A stretch of 64,000 nucleotides of DNA, taken from Apoderus coryli. Its lineage: Eukaryota; Arthropoda; Insecta; Coleoptera; Attelabidae. The stretch is taken from the NCBI GenBank assembly GCA_911728435.2, contig OU452202.1:22051135-22115134 (forward strand), in the 5' to 3' direction. Both the position numbers and the translations under genes were made by a program. Shown here piece by piece: positions 32,901 to 45,005 of the stretch (position 1 is its first letter; each line of letters starts with the position of its first letter). The notes under the pieces were generated by a model that worked only from the letters and a program-made list of their open reading frames with translations, did no database searches and was not told the origin of the DNA.

Positions 32901-35900
32901 TAATGAAAGAGGGTGATTTAAATTATGATGTCGACATCGCAATTAAAGTATGCCGGTAAAGTATTGAACACGTCTTTAGCCACATACACAATTATTATCA
33001 AGTTTTTTTTTTTCAAAATGTATTTCTAGCCAAGGAAGTCCCGCAGAAGCCCTTATGCTAGCTAAAAAGCACGAGAAGCACGATTGGTATATTAAGTTAC
33101 AGATAGAAGATCACCAGAGGTTTACCGATGTTTTGGAATATATTTCAAGTCTGAATTTTGATGAGGCTGAACATTATATGAGGCAGTATGGGAACATTTT
33201 GGTGGAGAATATACCGTGTGAGAGTACACAATTTCTGAAACGTTTATGCACGGGATTTCGCGTTAAGGATGGTGAGAGCATTTTGCAAAACAGGTAATTT
33301 ATTTTCAACAGGATAAAAACCCATTTACATAAAAATTTTAAATTAAAACTAATGACAACAGAACATACTCATCGCTGATTTGGTGGACGAAGACAAAACA
33401 GCATACCGCCATGGCTGAGTTGGGCAGGGTACAGAGACTTGCCTGCTTAGCAATCATGGGAGCTTTTAGAACTACTCCGACAGCAGCAATGGAAGTATTG
33501 CTGAACCTCCCACCCTTGCACATCATGCAAGCAGATTCATTAGACTGTGAGGGTTGGTAGGAACTGTCCCCACTCATCGAGACATACGAAAATTGGGGCA
33601 TATATTGGGGATGGCATCAGAGACATGCTCATGGATATAAACTTCGAGGTCCATATTATGGACCGAAAAGTTCTTAATCAAGACTGCATGCGGATACTGA
33701 GAGGGATAACCTGGTTTACAGGGTCAAAAACCGAAAGTGGAATTGGTGCAGACAAAGAACTCGAATCTAAGATTCTCACTGGGGAAAAACACATCCCTGA
33801 TTGCGGGCTTGTATAAACAAGCGAATCAATATATGTTCAGATAGCCAGGCGTCCCTAAGGGCTCTGAAAAGCCCTAAGGTCACAACTAAACTGGTATGGA
33901 AATGCCAAAGAGGACTTAGGGCCTTGGCGGACCCCAATAGGGCTCTTCTAGTGTGGTCGGGAATAGAAGGCAACGAGACAGCGGATTGGCTGGCTAGACA
34001 AGCCTCTGAAACCCCATATACTGCACAGAACCTGCGCTGGGCTTGTCTAAAAAAACGACGAGGGAACTCGTCAAGTGCTGAGCCAAAAGCGAGCACCAAA
34101 AATATTGGGAACATATTCCCAAGCAGGAGCATGGAAAAAGGTTCCCTGGTGCAACAACAAAACGCACGGAAAACTGCTGTCATTAAGTAGGAGTCAAATG
34201 CGAGTAACTATGGGACTCCTTACTGGGCATTGCGCTCTGAGAGACCAACTAAATAAGATGGGGCTGTATAACGGGGACCTACAATGCAGATTGAGTAATG
34301 GGGCCGTTGAAACAGCTTACCATGTAATATGCGAGTGTGTAGCTTTACAACGGAGGCTGTAGTGATACCGGGGACTTATGTCAAACGGACCCTTTAAAAA
34401 AAATGTCAACAAAAATGAAGCTAAATTAAATTTTAAACACCAGATCAGAAATCCCTTAATGTTCAATTCGTACCGATTGAAAACATTACACATCTAGAAA
34501 ACCGGGATATATTAGTTCTTGCGGTCCTCGGCAATCACTGATCCCGGAATTCTAGAGTGATTTTTCCGACCCTTCAAGACGACCACACAATCAACACCAT
34601 ATTTGAGATAATCCGATCCAAGTCTCTGAAAGTCCCAGCAGGCTTTTTCCTTTTATATGTTATCAATAAATAAATGGTACAAAATCACTGAAAATTATTA
34701 GAATATAACAATAACGAAAAGTTGTTTATTTTTATGAAAATAAGTGTCTTCTTAATATTTATTTCAGCAATTACAACATCACTGACAGATCAGACCCGGA
34801 AGACTTTATGCATTTGTTTGTAAATAATTCCGAACGACTCGTAGAATTCATTGAGCATCTAATCTTAAGCGAAATCGCTCTGAACACTCCGGTTTACAAT
34901 ACATTACTGGAGCACTACTTACATTTGTGGTCCGCAATGGAAAGCGTGAGTGATAGGAATAAAATCGCTCAAAAAACACTTAAATTATTGCAGAATCCCG
35001 ATGTGAAATATGACAAATCGCAAGCTTTGGTTGTATGCCATATGCATTCGTTTAGTGAAGGGATTTTGTACTTATATGAGGAACAAAAATTGTATCAACA
35101 AATTTTGAGGTTAGTGTAAAAAAAACTAAATTAGGATTGGCCAATTCGAAGTATTTTTTCAGGTACCATATATCGAAAAATGACACAAACTCTGTACTGG
35201 CATGCTGTCGACGATTTGGTCATCAAGAACCAACTTTGTGGGTGCAAGCTTTATGGTCCTGTGTGCGAGACACGAAAAATCTTTCTATGGATCTTCTAAA
35301 TGAGGTGAATATTTGGGAATATATATAATTCGATGTTTAGACTTATTTTTTCCACAGATATTAACAGTGATTGCCAAAGAAAAGCTGTTTTCACCACAAT
35401 TGGTGATTGATGCAGTCGCTACGGGCAGTGCCGAAGTTAGTTTGGGTCATATTCGATCTTATATTACTAATGAAATGCAGCAGGTGTGTGTTTAGGTTAT
35501 AGTTGATGGTAGATAAACCGTAAGCTTTTTACAGGAATTAAAAAACACCAAAGAGACGTCAGAACTAACAGCAAACTATCGGAAAGATACTGATAAATTA
35601 AAGCAACACCTAGAATCGCTAAGAAATGGCGTAACAGTTATTCAGGGTTCCAGATGTGCTGCATGTCATCATCCATTGGAATTGCCGACAATACATTTCT
35701 TGTGTCAACATAGTTTTCATCAACACTGCTTCCAGAGGTAAGCCCAGTTTCAAAATTGATGATGATCCATCACAAAATATTGTGACAGTTTTTCAGACGA
35801 TGAAAATGAGTGTCCTACTTGTCAGCCAGAAAATAAGAGTCTGTTAGAACTGCTAAAAGCTCGTGAATACAATAAAGATCTTCACGAGACTTTCCATTCG

Positions 35901-36550
35901 CAATTAGAAAAGGCTCATGACGGGTTTACAGTCGCTGCTGAATATTTTGGGCGAGGTGTTTTCAACAAATTTAAGGTACAAAGAATTTTGGATTCTTAAC
36001 ATTTGTTTAAATAAAAATTTCTTGTTACAAAAGGTTATTGTTGATGAAACGGTGGAGAAAAATATGGCTCTTCCTGAGGCGGTAAAACAAAAAGCTGTAG
36101 TAACTAAACCAACCAATGAACCGCTGAATTATGGCCCAGGGGCTGAGGCACGAATACGTTTGACTGAAAACAGTAGAAATCCTTCGAAAATTGTACCGAT
36201 ATCTGAGGGAAGAATGAGAGTCCTAGAGCAAAGGTACAATGACAAATTTAATTTGTCGGCTTGTAGTGTTTCTTGGCCGACATAAATAGACGGCATCTGT
36301 AGTCCTCCAATGTTAAAATAATCAAGATTATTTTAGTAGGTACAGTTCATCGGTAGACAGTCATCTAACCAAAAAAGATGTCCATACGGCATTTTCAACA
36401 AAGAAGCCCTACAGTACCGCGACACAGAATCCATTTGAAGATGGATACGATGAGTCGAAAAATCCTTTCGCAGATGACTCCAACTTGGATGAGACGAATC
36501 CTTTTAAAGATGATTATGAATGTGATAAGAATTTAAATCCTTTTAATTAA
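26947..36550 (+). CDS. VPS11: VPS11, HOPS/CORVET core subunit
   Basis: Vacuolar protein sorting 11: scaffold of the HOPS and CORVET tethering complexes that drive endosome and lysosome fusion. Exons: 26947-26961, 27344-27412, 27477-27650, 27723-27919, 29793-29961, 30025-30114, 30333-30498, 32183-32416, 32503-32684, 32804-32955, 33030-33293, 34768-35109, 35163-35304, 35358-35483, 35535-35737, 35789-35975, 36034-36233, 36340-36550; all phases close to 1040 residues. Seen: start MAFLE-WRKFNFFDLKKD, N-terminal propeller (HDEPGINPMIKVWD, GFTDGSLILFR), helical middle (GSLFLLDQD, KKNLYDVAIRIAKSQ, IGKLEPSYVIRKFLDSQ), RING finger at about 818-855 (CAACHHPLEL, CQHSFHQHC, CPTC) and GRGVFNK. The tail past about 904 has four NPF motifs. 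The exon 16 acceptor is GACAG at 35788, since the nearer TTCAG breaks frame. Confidence 0.93.
28340..29792 (+). mobile_element. LINE in VPS11 intron 4, abutting exon 5
   Basis: Frameshifted reverse transcriptase: NYWPISILSNFSKLLEIVLY (about 28370), DVVYTD.CKAFDRIDH (28570-28610), IYADDLKIF (28833), KDLGVTFDMHFTFKEH (29020), LRSKLEYCSLVW-like block (29180) and a C-terminal frame to 29641. The 3' tail is AATAAAGCTATTATTATTAT ending at the AG that is the VPS11 exon 5 acceptor. Confidence 0.88.
30545..32090 (-). mobile_element. Jockey/CR1-like LINE in VPS11 intron 7
   Basis: Antisense to VPS11. In order on the minus strand: DEQFGFQSGRSTELNLL (about 32010), GVPQGSHLEPLLFNIFINDI (31730), FRLFADDLKCY (catalytic ADD intact, 31630), SSVKDLGVYLDTSLSFVDHI (31420) and a C-terminal RRFLRYVHFKL block. 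5'-truncated, with a few frame breaks. The tail is an AAATAA-rich run near 30545. Confidence 0.9.
33335..34375 (+). mobile_element. R1/I-type LINE fragment with RNase H in VPS11 intron 11
   Basis: Plus strand pieces: QRLACLAIMGAFRTTPTAAM and LNLPPLHI (about 33430-33530), NICSDSQASLRALKSP (RNase H Asp, 33825), LLVWSGIEGNETADWLARQA (33945) and MGLLTGHCALRDQL (34210). These are the connecting region, RNase H and tail of a LINE, with several frameshifts and no reverse transcriptase. Confidence 0.85.
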
Positions 36551-36672
36551 ATCAGTACTAAAACAAATATATTACATTGTAATATTAATTTAATTTCATT
36601 ATATCTAATTATGCAATCTACATTTGTATGTATAAACAATTAAAGAGGAGAGCTTACTACCAATTATTTTGT

Positions 36673-37048
36673 TTATAAACTACCCGGATATGGGTCCAGT
36701 CGATTCTTTCTTAGAACGAATTGTATTTTCCTATCCATATCTTCATTATAGATTGATTTACACCTTTCAAAATTTATACGTCTCCTAAACTGCAAATTGA
36801 AAATACAAATTCACATACATACACGCATTAATAGAAAATTTAACGTTAAACGAGCAGGTAAGTATGATATTCATTTGCTTCACAGTATTTGCTGTTATTA
36901 CCTGTGTTGGTTTCTCGAAATACCTCGTCCTACGATATTGGTCCAGTATACCTTCTCTTCCTAAAATCCTATTTAAAATTCTACAGGCAGCTTCTACATC
37001 GTTATTTTGTACAAAGACTGTTCTAGCGATAAAACTTGGATGTTTCAT
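36673..37048 (-). CDS. mRpS21: Mitochondrial ribosomal protein bS21m
   Basis: Small-subunit mitoribosome protein. Two exons: 37048-36902 (MKHPSFIARTVFVQNNDVEA ... RRTRYFEKPTQ) and 36789-36673 (FRRRINFERCKSIYNEDMDR ... NRLDPYPGSL), phase 0, 87 residues, the usual length of MRPS21. The 'FEKP...RRR..ERC..IYN.DM.RKI.F..RKNR.DP.PG' pattern is diagnostic. Its stop lies 123 bases from the convergent VPS11 stop, and its start faces the PDXDC1 start 653 bases away, so the spacer probably holds promoters for both. Start: first Met, giving the expected N-terminus. Confidence 0.92.
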
Positions 37049-37700
37049 TTTAATTTGAATTGTTACAAATTACAATCAACCCAGATTTAACCTCAATTTC
37101 CTCTGTGTAGGGACGCAACGATATATCGAAATATTAAAAATATCGATATATTTTTTTAATATATATATATATTTATTTCCCTACCTCTGTGGCCTTTGTG
37201 CTAGAGGTATCTTTGTGAAATATGCGTATTATAAAATATTCGGATCTATCCGATACGTATTAAAATATTCTGAGTGTCTATTCTTGAAACCCGGGGAGTA
37301 GAACGGTCGAGAAAAGCGAGGCATAGCCTATTAAATACGCACAGCTTTGCCTCATTCAGTCGTATTCCTCGATTTTCAGGAACTGACATCCTGAAAACAA
37401 ATTATTCGTGGTCAGTGAAATATCAATGTTTAGCAAGAAATACAGGTAATTCCATTCGTATCACTTTATTACGCGTTGTTTTACAAGAATCAACTCATCA
37501 TCAGTTCTTCTGAGCTAAGTTGAAAATAGAAACCCTTACTTTGGAATTGACAATCAGCTGATTGCAAACAATACACGGACAAAATTCGATCTCAGACATT
37601 CTCCATTTAAATATTACGAATGATAATATAAATTACGTACATCGTTAATAGTTTCACGTATTATATGTCTTAATTTGTTAACGTAGTTTTTGCCACGACG
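37049..37700. promoter_or_regulatory. Divergent spacer between mRpS21 and PDXDC1
   Basis: The only sequence upstream of both genes' start codons. Contains CGATATATCG-type repeat words and a TA run at 37110-37175, and an unassigned repeat-like stretch at 37270-37515. No TATA box could be fixed with confidence. Confidence 0.35.
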
Positions 37701-40700
37701 ATGGCTGCATTACCGGAATCCCAAGATAATATGGAAAAAACAGAAAATTCACCAGAAAAAGGAAATGATTTACACGAATTAGCAAACATGAAAGAACCAA
37801 CGCCGCCAGCGGTACGTAGAATGTTTCAGATCAATTGATTCGTTGTGAATTTATGTTTGGATTTATAAGACGTTGTTATTGTGTTTTGTACTAAAGAGCG
37901 ACGCTTTAGTTTAAAACCAACATTCTCTAGGTACCAAGGTTTACCCTTAAATATGTTATACTTACTCTGAAATACTGTCTTTCATTTCTATTATTATTTG
38001 TGGTTTATTACTATACAAACCTACTTGTACAGGATAATATTGGTCCGAAACATATCTGAACTCTCATTTTGTACTATTGCCGAATACGACAAAGAGAATC
38101 CTGTGGAAACTGCAGGTGACAGCGATGTGAATTAGCACTGGGTTTAAGCATAAAAGTTGAAAGCTGTAGATTTTCAGGGTTATTTAAGTTTATGATTGTG
38201 GTTTTACTTATTTCCTACTTTTAGAATTTGTTAAAACAAGAAAGTACTGCAAAGGATACCCCAATATAAAATTGTGGGTATCCTGGGTGAGTTTTGAACA
38301 GATTCTAAGATTAATTAAAGTAATTTGTAGCACTGTGTTGTTAATTTTTAGCCCATACTTGGTGAAATCGCAATTGAAGCGTCTGAAATTGTTAGTCGAC
38401 TAGAGCAAGCAGTTGAAGGTACTCCAAAAACAATTAAAAATAATGAAAATCCATCACGTCGTCATCCCACACTATTTTTGGGATTAGAAAAGAAACATAC
38501 GGACGAAATTATCAATGTCATTCACGGGCTAATTAGTACAGACGAAGATGGGGAATCATTAACATTTCCACCGCTAGATAGCGTGACTAAACTTGTGATG
38601 GTATCACACAGTTTAGCAGCGTATTGTGGCGGACTAGAAAGGTCCATTTTGCAAAGGTTAAGTACGCGATTCACAACGGATACAACAAGATGGGTCAGTC
38701 AAATATTCGGGTAAGATTGGTCTAGTACTAAAACACCTAATCTTTTTTTAAATATTTTGACTTCTGTTAGATTTCTAGAATCTTCAGCATTTTACCATGA
38801 AGATCATCTCGAAGGTCTTGTTCGCATTACCAGAATGATGTTACATTACAAGTACCCGAGATATCTGGAAGATGGTGCTCTCACATTGACAACATCACTA
38901 CCAATGATCTATAGCAGTGTTGCTAGTCCACTGGGTATCGTGCAACATTTGTGCAGGCAACTCGGCCTGCCATTGGCTTGTGTACGGCCAGTACCGGTCA
39001 ATTCACATTTTGGTAAGTTTAAAACAATCTTCAATTCATACTTTAAATATACAGGTTGACCGTAAATTAATCACTATTACAATTTTTTATGATAATAGTC
39101 AAAGCAAAAATTATAAATGTACTTGTAAATTATTATTTTGTAGGTTCCCAATACACTATGGACGTTTCTGCGTTACAAAAAATGTTATCCGACGACATGG
39201 CAACTGGTAAGACTCCATTAATTGTTATAGCAGATGCTGGAACTCCTCTGACCGGTCATGTAGATAATATTAGTAGAATTCGGGAGCTGTGTAAGGCGCA
39301 TGGTTGTTGGTTACATCTGAGAGGCCATAGCTTGCCCGCGTTGACATTGACTAATAACCAGAGAAATGGCCATGTACGTTAGTTTATATTTCGATACACA
39401 CTTCTTAGATAATCAACATTATTGATAACTGATTAAACACAAATAGATTAACATTTTAGGTACCTTCAGTTGCAGACAGTTTTTCTTTGACGCTTGGAAG
39501 TTGGTTAGGAATACCGGGCCTACCAGTAGTTGTATCCTTTTTTGAAGTGTTTATTTGCAACAGATTAAATCCCTTTACAGGAAATTGACATTCACTTCAG
39601 GAATCAATAATAATACTGAATGTGCCACAATATACAAATAAAAAAGCAAATAATTAAACAATCAATATCACACAATACAATTTATACTAACTGGAGTTTC
39701 CCTCCTCTACGCTGAACCACCAATCATTCATCGATAAGACCAACAACTTCAAAAAGTGCAGATACATTGACCACCGAACACATGAAGTACTCTTGCTGGT
39801 CCTACAGCAAAAGTAGCCGTAGGTCTAGCTGCAAAACGGGGAACTAGAAAACTCGCACAGCCCCAGCAGGAACGGGCTATCTATATTGCTATGAATAAGT
39901 AATTTATAGAGAAATGCAACCGCATCTTGGGCAAAGCCTACATTTCAAAACGCCGGAGTAATCCATCATGATCACAGCCCCTGGCAGGATAAATCCCGTC
40001 CTCTCCATAGGCCAGATATTTAATATTAAACTTAACTGGTTTCTGTAGACATTATATAGAAATTGGGATGGTACAACTAACACAATGCGTAATAGACAAG
40101 TTGGTGTTACTAGGGAGAGTACTTTGCCAGTTTTAGCAGGTCTAAATACTGATCATCAAGGTATTATGTTGATTAGATAATATAGAGTGTCAGGAACGCA
40201 TTTTTCCGTTTCCTATACAAGTAGGAATGGCATAAGATACGCAAATATTATTTATTGTGGATGCCAGTCATTCGTCTCCAAAATTTGTACTTCAAAGGTG
40301 CAGGCAGGTTTTGATGCTTTTCTTTGGTGTCTATTCTCGGATTTAGTCTTCAGTTTGAGTTTAACTTAGCTAACCATCACCATAATTCAAATGAGAAGTA
40401 CCAAGTTATCACACAGCAACCTCAAAGACGAATCCAACAGTCTTTCTTTGACACATGTTCTCTATATCGCAATTCAAGGCCTATAAGTACACCTAAATTT
40501 GTAGCTAGCCTTAGTACATTGCAAATTATTAATTATTTCGAGCTTTACTTGGTTGCAAAAGCAATAGCTGCGACTCGTTGGGATTCAGGTGCAGACAATG
40601 TTGCTGCGAGTGACGTACCACTTTTCCCAGATCCCATGAACTCGGATACTCTGGAAAACTGCCCGTGGATCAAATGAAAACTATATTTGGGTGTCATCCG

Positions 40701-43700
40701 CTGAAAGATGTGCTGTAGAATGTTCAAGCACCCTGGCGAGGTATATATTTGTATATACTGAATAGGATAGAACCCTGCGGGACTCCACTATGCAGCGACC
40801 GGCTAGCAGACAAACTATTTCCCAAACGAACAATCTGAGGTCTGTCACTCAGATACACAGACAAAAAAGACGCGGCAGACCCCCCAAATCCCAGGATGTC
40901 GATCAACAGCCTGTAATTTAGTCACCTTCAATAATGCAGTTGAGCAACTGTACCCCTCTCGGAATCCAGACTGCGTATCAGGCAAAAAGCATGTTCCGAA
41001 GTAGGTAGTCCTTGATCTGCTCATCCAGAATACACTCCAAAAGTTCAGAATCCGCAGGCAGCACACTAACAGGCCGCAGGTCGCTCAAATTAGTTATTTT
41101 ATTGATTCTGGTTGCCGGATTGTTAATGATGACTTGAAAATCTTGAATAGAATTTCATTAAAACATGGTTTGGTACTTAACCCGAGTAAATGCGTCGCAA
41201 TGTTGTTCGGCAGGCCAGTTGATGTTCGGAGGCTGAGTGATAGCGTTATGGTCAAGATTGAAGGCACGGTGTTGCCGCTTAAGTCTGAGGCGAGGAATTT
41301 GGGCTTGATTATGGATACTCGCTTGAGGTTCGACGGGCATGTGTCGGAGTACATAAAGAAAGCTGTGGGAATCTAAAGTTGTTGTACAATTCGCGGCACA
41401 TCCTTAACATTAAGCTTAAAACCATATTATGTGATTCCATTGTACTGTCGAATTTCAATCACTGTGACACTGTCTATGGTTCGTGCCTTACAGCTCTTAC
41501 AGCACATCGTATACAAAAGATACAGAAGTATTGCTTACATTTTATTTATGATATTAGAAAAGGACGGCCAGTTTCACACAAACTAAAAAGTGCAGATTGG
41601 CTGGATATGAAGACCAAACGCTATGTGCATCGAGCTGCATTATACCACAAGATTATTACACTTAGACAGCCTGCGTATCTTTACAGAAGAATTACGTTTA
41701 GCACAGATGTCCACAACTTGAACTTACGTTTTAGAGGCAGCTTAACGCCGCCTGTTCATCGAACTGGTATATTTGAGAGAAGCTTTACATTCGATATATC
41801 AAGGTTATGTAATATTTGCGTATTCTATGCCATTAATGGTCCACGTGGCGCGACTTATAGGATTACTACTATAGGAAACGGAAAAATGCGTCCGGAATAT
41901 AAAAAAAAACAAACGTGTCTTCCAATTCCAATATACTTCATTTGTAACAATATAAATATTTTTAGGTAAACGGATTTTATCGTTACCACTATGGGCTGCC
42001 CTACAAAGCTTAGGAAAAGACGGTGTGCATTCTAGGATTAGAGAAAATTTCTTAACTAGTGAACGATTGTATTTTGCATTGGACGTTTTTAGACAGATCC
42101 GAATGTTGGTACGATATTCTTGATTCGTAATTATTTAAACTGAAAATATAATGTTAATATGTTTAATTTTTTAGAGTTCAAAGCCGGGTGGTGAAAGTGG
42201 CGCATATACAATTCCAGAATTGATTTCTAAACCTACTAGTATACCAGTGAGTAATGAATTATTTTATATTTTTTCTTATACATATATAATCTATCTTTTC
42301 CAGATACTTTTCGAGTCTACATCAACCTGCGTAGTATTCCAATTCATTCCAGAATTGAAAGAAAACGAAACATTAACGCGAATTCCTTCGTATTACGACA
42401 AGTTAAACTCATGGTTGGGTCAAATTTTGCAATTGGAGGCACCTCAGGTCAGTTATATTTGCAAATACATAATAAAATTCCATTTTTACTTTTTTATTAT
42501 TATTATGATCGATTATTCCATTTGAGTTGAATCATCTAACGCGGATAGTGAACCAACCCGTCTCCAGCGACGTTCCGTGAAACCACCTTCTCAGGCAGCG
42601 AGATCCACACATACACAACACGATTTATTAAAAAGTTTTCTTTTTCGAGTTTTTGACTATGGCCCATGGATCCCTAAATGCTTAGATGATATAGGTCCAG
42701 ACCTTGAAGCATCTTATAGGTCATTATCAAATCTCCCCATTCTCTTTCATTCAGTGATGTCAGATTCGGCGGTCCTCATAGTCCAGACCACTCAACCCCA
42801 CCGGAAATCTTTGTTACACGCTTCTGCACCCTCTCGATGGCGATTACCCAAAATAGAAGAATTAATAACGTTTTGACAGTGGGCAGAGGTTCAACTTTTG
42901 TATATCCAAGATGGCAACCAACGTTCTTGTTTAGTTTAGAACTTGGACATTTGATTAAACTAATTTCTTTCTTTTTTTTTGTCTTAGATTCCCATTGATA
43001 TATGTGAACTTGAAAATATCGGAGTGGCTTTAAGATATTGTCCTTTCGAGAATGCTACTAGTCAACAACCTACTTCAGAAGACTTGCGATTATTTGTACA
43101 GTGTTTGGAGCAACAATTAGTTATTTTACGTGCAACGATACTTCACAGGGAGAATTTTAAGAAGTTGGTAGCTGCTTCTCCGGTTCTGAAGATTGTTGAT
43201 TTACCAGATTGGGCAGGTAAGCAGAACAGGTTGTTTAAAAACAATCAAAGGGTGGGTTTATCAATGCCTAGTTAAATAACTTAGCTGTTAGCTAAGTCTT
43301 AAACTGACAGTTAAATAAACATCAAAGTGGTATATATTAACTGTCAGTTAAGACTTAGCTGACAGCTAGTTTTTTAAAAATTTTGAAAAGAAGCTTGATT
43401 TTTGAAGTGAATACTTCTCACGACACGATTTATACAATTTTCGTCCTGGAAAAGAGATGAAGCATATAACAAATATGAGGGAGAGAGAGCCAGAGATATT
43501 TGTGGTGCATGCTACACACTATATCCTATACCATACACTATTATGTACCTATATAGCGGCGAGAGAAAACGAGTGCATGCATAGGCACAGCTACACTTAG
43601 GGCATAGTTTATACAGTTGGTTCTCGTCGTGCCGGTACGTCTCATCTTCATGTCTTCAAAGCAATTCGCCGCCCGCATAATTATAGTATAGTATAATATA

Positions 43701-45005
43701 GTAGCGGGCCAGAAATGTACCTGGGAATCCGACGAGTCGATGCCGTTTTCACCGTCTAGTGGACCTTCTTATAGTTATTTATTACTCTATGCTTAGGGTT
43801 TATTGTACAAGGCAAAGATTGTGTATTATACGAGATACTGTTGTAGTTTGAAATTCTCGTGAAAGAAGTATTTACTTCTATCACGTGTACTGTGCTGCAC
43901 GCGATTTTTTTTTAATTTGTAGCAATCGATAAAAAATCAGCTGTCAATGATATGAACTAAACCATTGTTGAGGCCATTTTATTTATATTTTTAGGCATGG
44001 GTGGAGTTAGGTACTGTCCAGAAGGATGGGAGGCCCTATTGACAGATCAAGCCAAAGACGAATTGAACAATTTGAATATGGCGTTGGTAGATGCCTTGAG
44101 GTGTGTTGGCTGAATTTTATAACCATTAATTAATAATATTTTGCGGGAATTGTTCAACTGATGCATAAGTTTACTAAAAAAGACGTCCGTTGTTCTTATA
44201 AAATATCAGAATAATTGCTAACATAATAACTATTTTAAATGTAGATCTACAGATTCAGCATTTTCTTTGGGTGAGGACGTAGATGGTATGATGTGCGTCC
44301 GTTTCGGCATGCTTACGCCTCAAAGTGATGTCGAGGAACTGTTAAATTTGGTGTGTCGAGTTGGACAATCAGTTGAAGAGAATTCCAGAGTTTTGGATTC
44401 AATGAGTGAGATAGTTAAGAAAGGTAAGTTCTGTAGTTTTATACCTGCATAAGTCTGTCTTCAATACTATTTGAAATTTGTTGTAACATTAGGAATTGAG
44501 ACTGCTACCAAAGATCTTCAAAAAGAAAACGAAGAACGTCTTTGGCAAGAAGGTATCATTCGCCATGTGCCGATAGTCGGTTCTTTTGTGAATTGGTGGT
44601 CTCCGAAAACGAAAGAAACAGGTGTTAGAGGGCGTAGCTTGAATTTAACACAAGGTGTAGTGGAATCGACTGAGAATATTTACAAATATCACATGCAAAT
44701 TCAAACAGGTAAACAGAAATTTAAAATAAATCAAAATATAAGTTGGAATGTTGTTTTTTTCTCTTACAGGTTCAGCACCATCGGCTGGCACAAAAAACCC
44801 ACCCACACCCCAAATTCAGACGCCGGTAAGTGGTAGTCATTCGCGGTCAAGTAGTCATGCGTCCGCCACTAGTCAACATAGTGTTCGAAATGATAGTAGT
44901 GATAAGAAAGATGTAAATAAAATTTTATTGAATAATAGTAAGGAAGAGGTGCATAATACAACTGAAATTCTGGAAGAATCACAAGTAGATAATATTATGC
45001 CTTAG
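37701..45005 (+). CDS. PDXDC1: PDXDC1 homologue (PLP-decarboxylase-like)
   Basis: Pyridoxal-dependent decarboxylase domain-containing protein 1 family; fold of group II decarboxylases, cellular role poorly defined. Exons: 37701-37811, 38352-38710, 38771-39012, 39144-39373, 39460-39531, 40049-40160, 41966-42108, 42175-42246, 42304-42447, 42988-43216, 43995-44100, 44245-44423, 44493-44708, 44770-45005; phases close to 816 residues, close to the vertebrate length. Matching blocks: FYHEDHLEGLVRI, VIADAGTPLTGHVDNI, GSWLGIPGLPVVTLYR, RILSLPLWAALQSLG, EENSRVLDSMSEIVKKG, HVPIVGSFVNWWSP. Where active decarboxylases have the PLP lysine (HKW) this protein has GSW. The C-terminal about 80 residues are Ser/Asn-rich and disordered-looking. 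Introns hold several LINE pieces. Confidence 0.92.
40545..41066 (-). mobile_element. LINE reverse-transcriptase fragment in PDXDC1 intron 6
   Basis: Minus strand: DTQSGFREGYSCSTALLKVT (about 40970), LSVYLSDRPQIVRLGNSLSA (40850), HSGVPQGSILFSIY (40770). Reverse-transcriptase blocks in broken frames; the FADD box is missing. Confidence 0.75.
41094..41850 (+). mobile_element. LINE reverse-transcriptase C-terminal fragment in PDXDC1 intron 6
   Basis: Plus strand: LNPSKCVAMLFGRP (about 41170), RNLGLIMDTRLRFDGHV (41300), SNFNHCDTVYGSCLTALTAH (41450), HRTGIFERSFTFDISRL (41760). A different copy, opposite in direction to the adjacent fragment; one frameshift near 41375. Confidence 0.82.
42555..42870 (-). 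mobile_element. CR1-like LINE fragment in PDXDC1 intron 9
   Basis: Minus strand reads IAIERVQKRVTKISGG, then WGDLIMTYKMLQGLDLYH: the 'RVQRRATK... RGDLI.TYKIL.G' end of CR1-type reverse transcriptases. Several stops. Confidence 0.55.
43277..43371. repeat. 95-bp palindromic MITE
   Basis: The left arm TTAGCTAAGTCTTAAACTGAC and the right arm (GTCAGTTAAGACTTAGCTGA) are near-exact inverted copies around a short AT loop. In PDXDC1 intron 10. Confidence 0.65.
43394..43905. mobile_element. Inverted-repeat element sharing ends with the 12.7-kb palindrome
   Basis: The left GAAGTGAATACTTCTCACGA matches the reverse of the right end (GAAGTAAATACTTCTTTCACG). The right end continues into GCGTGCAGCACAGTACACGTG read in reverse, the same sequence as 12738-12760. 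No coding capacity. Confidence 0.55.

Noticed and set aside
35789..35800. VPS11 exon 16 starting after the TTTTTCAG at 35796
   Set aside because: That acceptor puts a stop right after the junction; the GACAG acceptor at 35788 restores the RING finger and matches family sequence.
42577..42876. A 99-codon plus-strand frame in PDXDC1 intron 9 as a host exon
   Set aside because: The opposite strand reads as a CR1-type reverse-transcriptase end, and PDXDC1 exons 9 and 10 join in phase without it.
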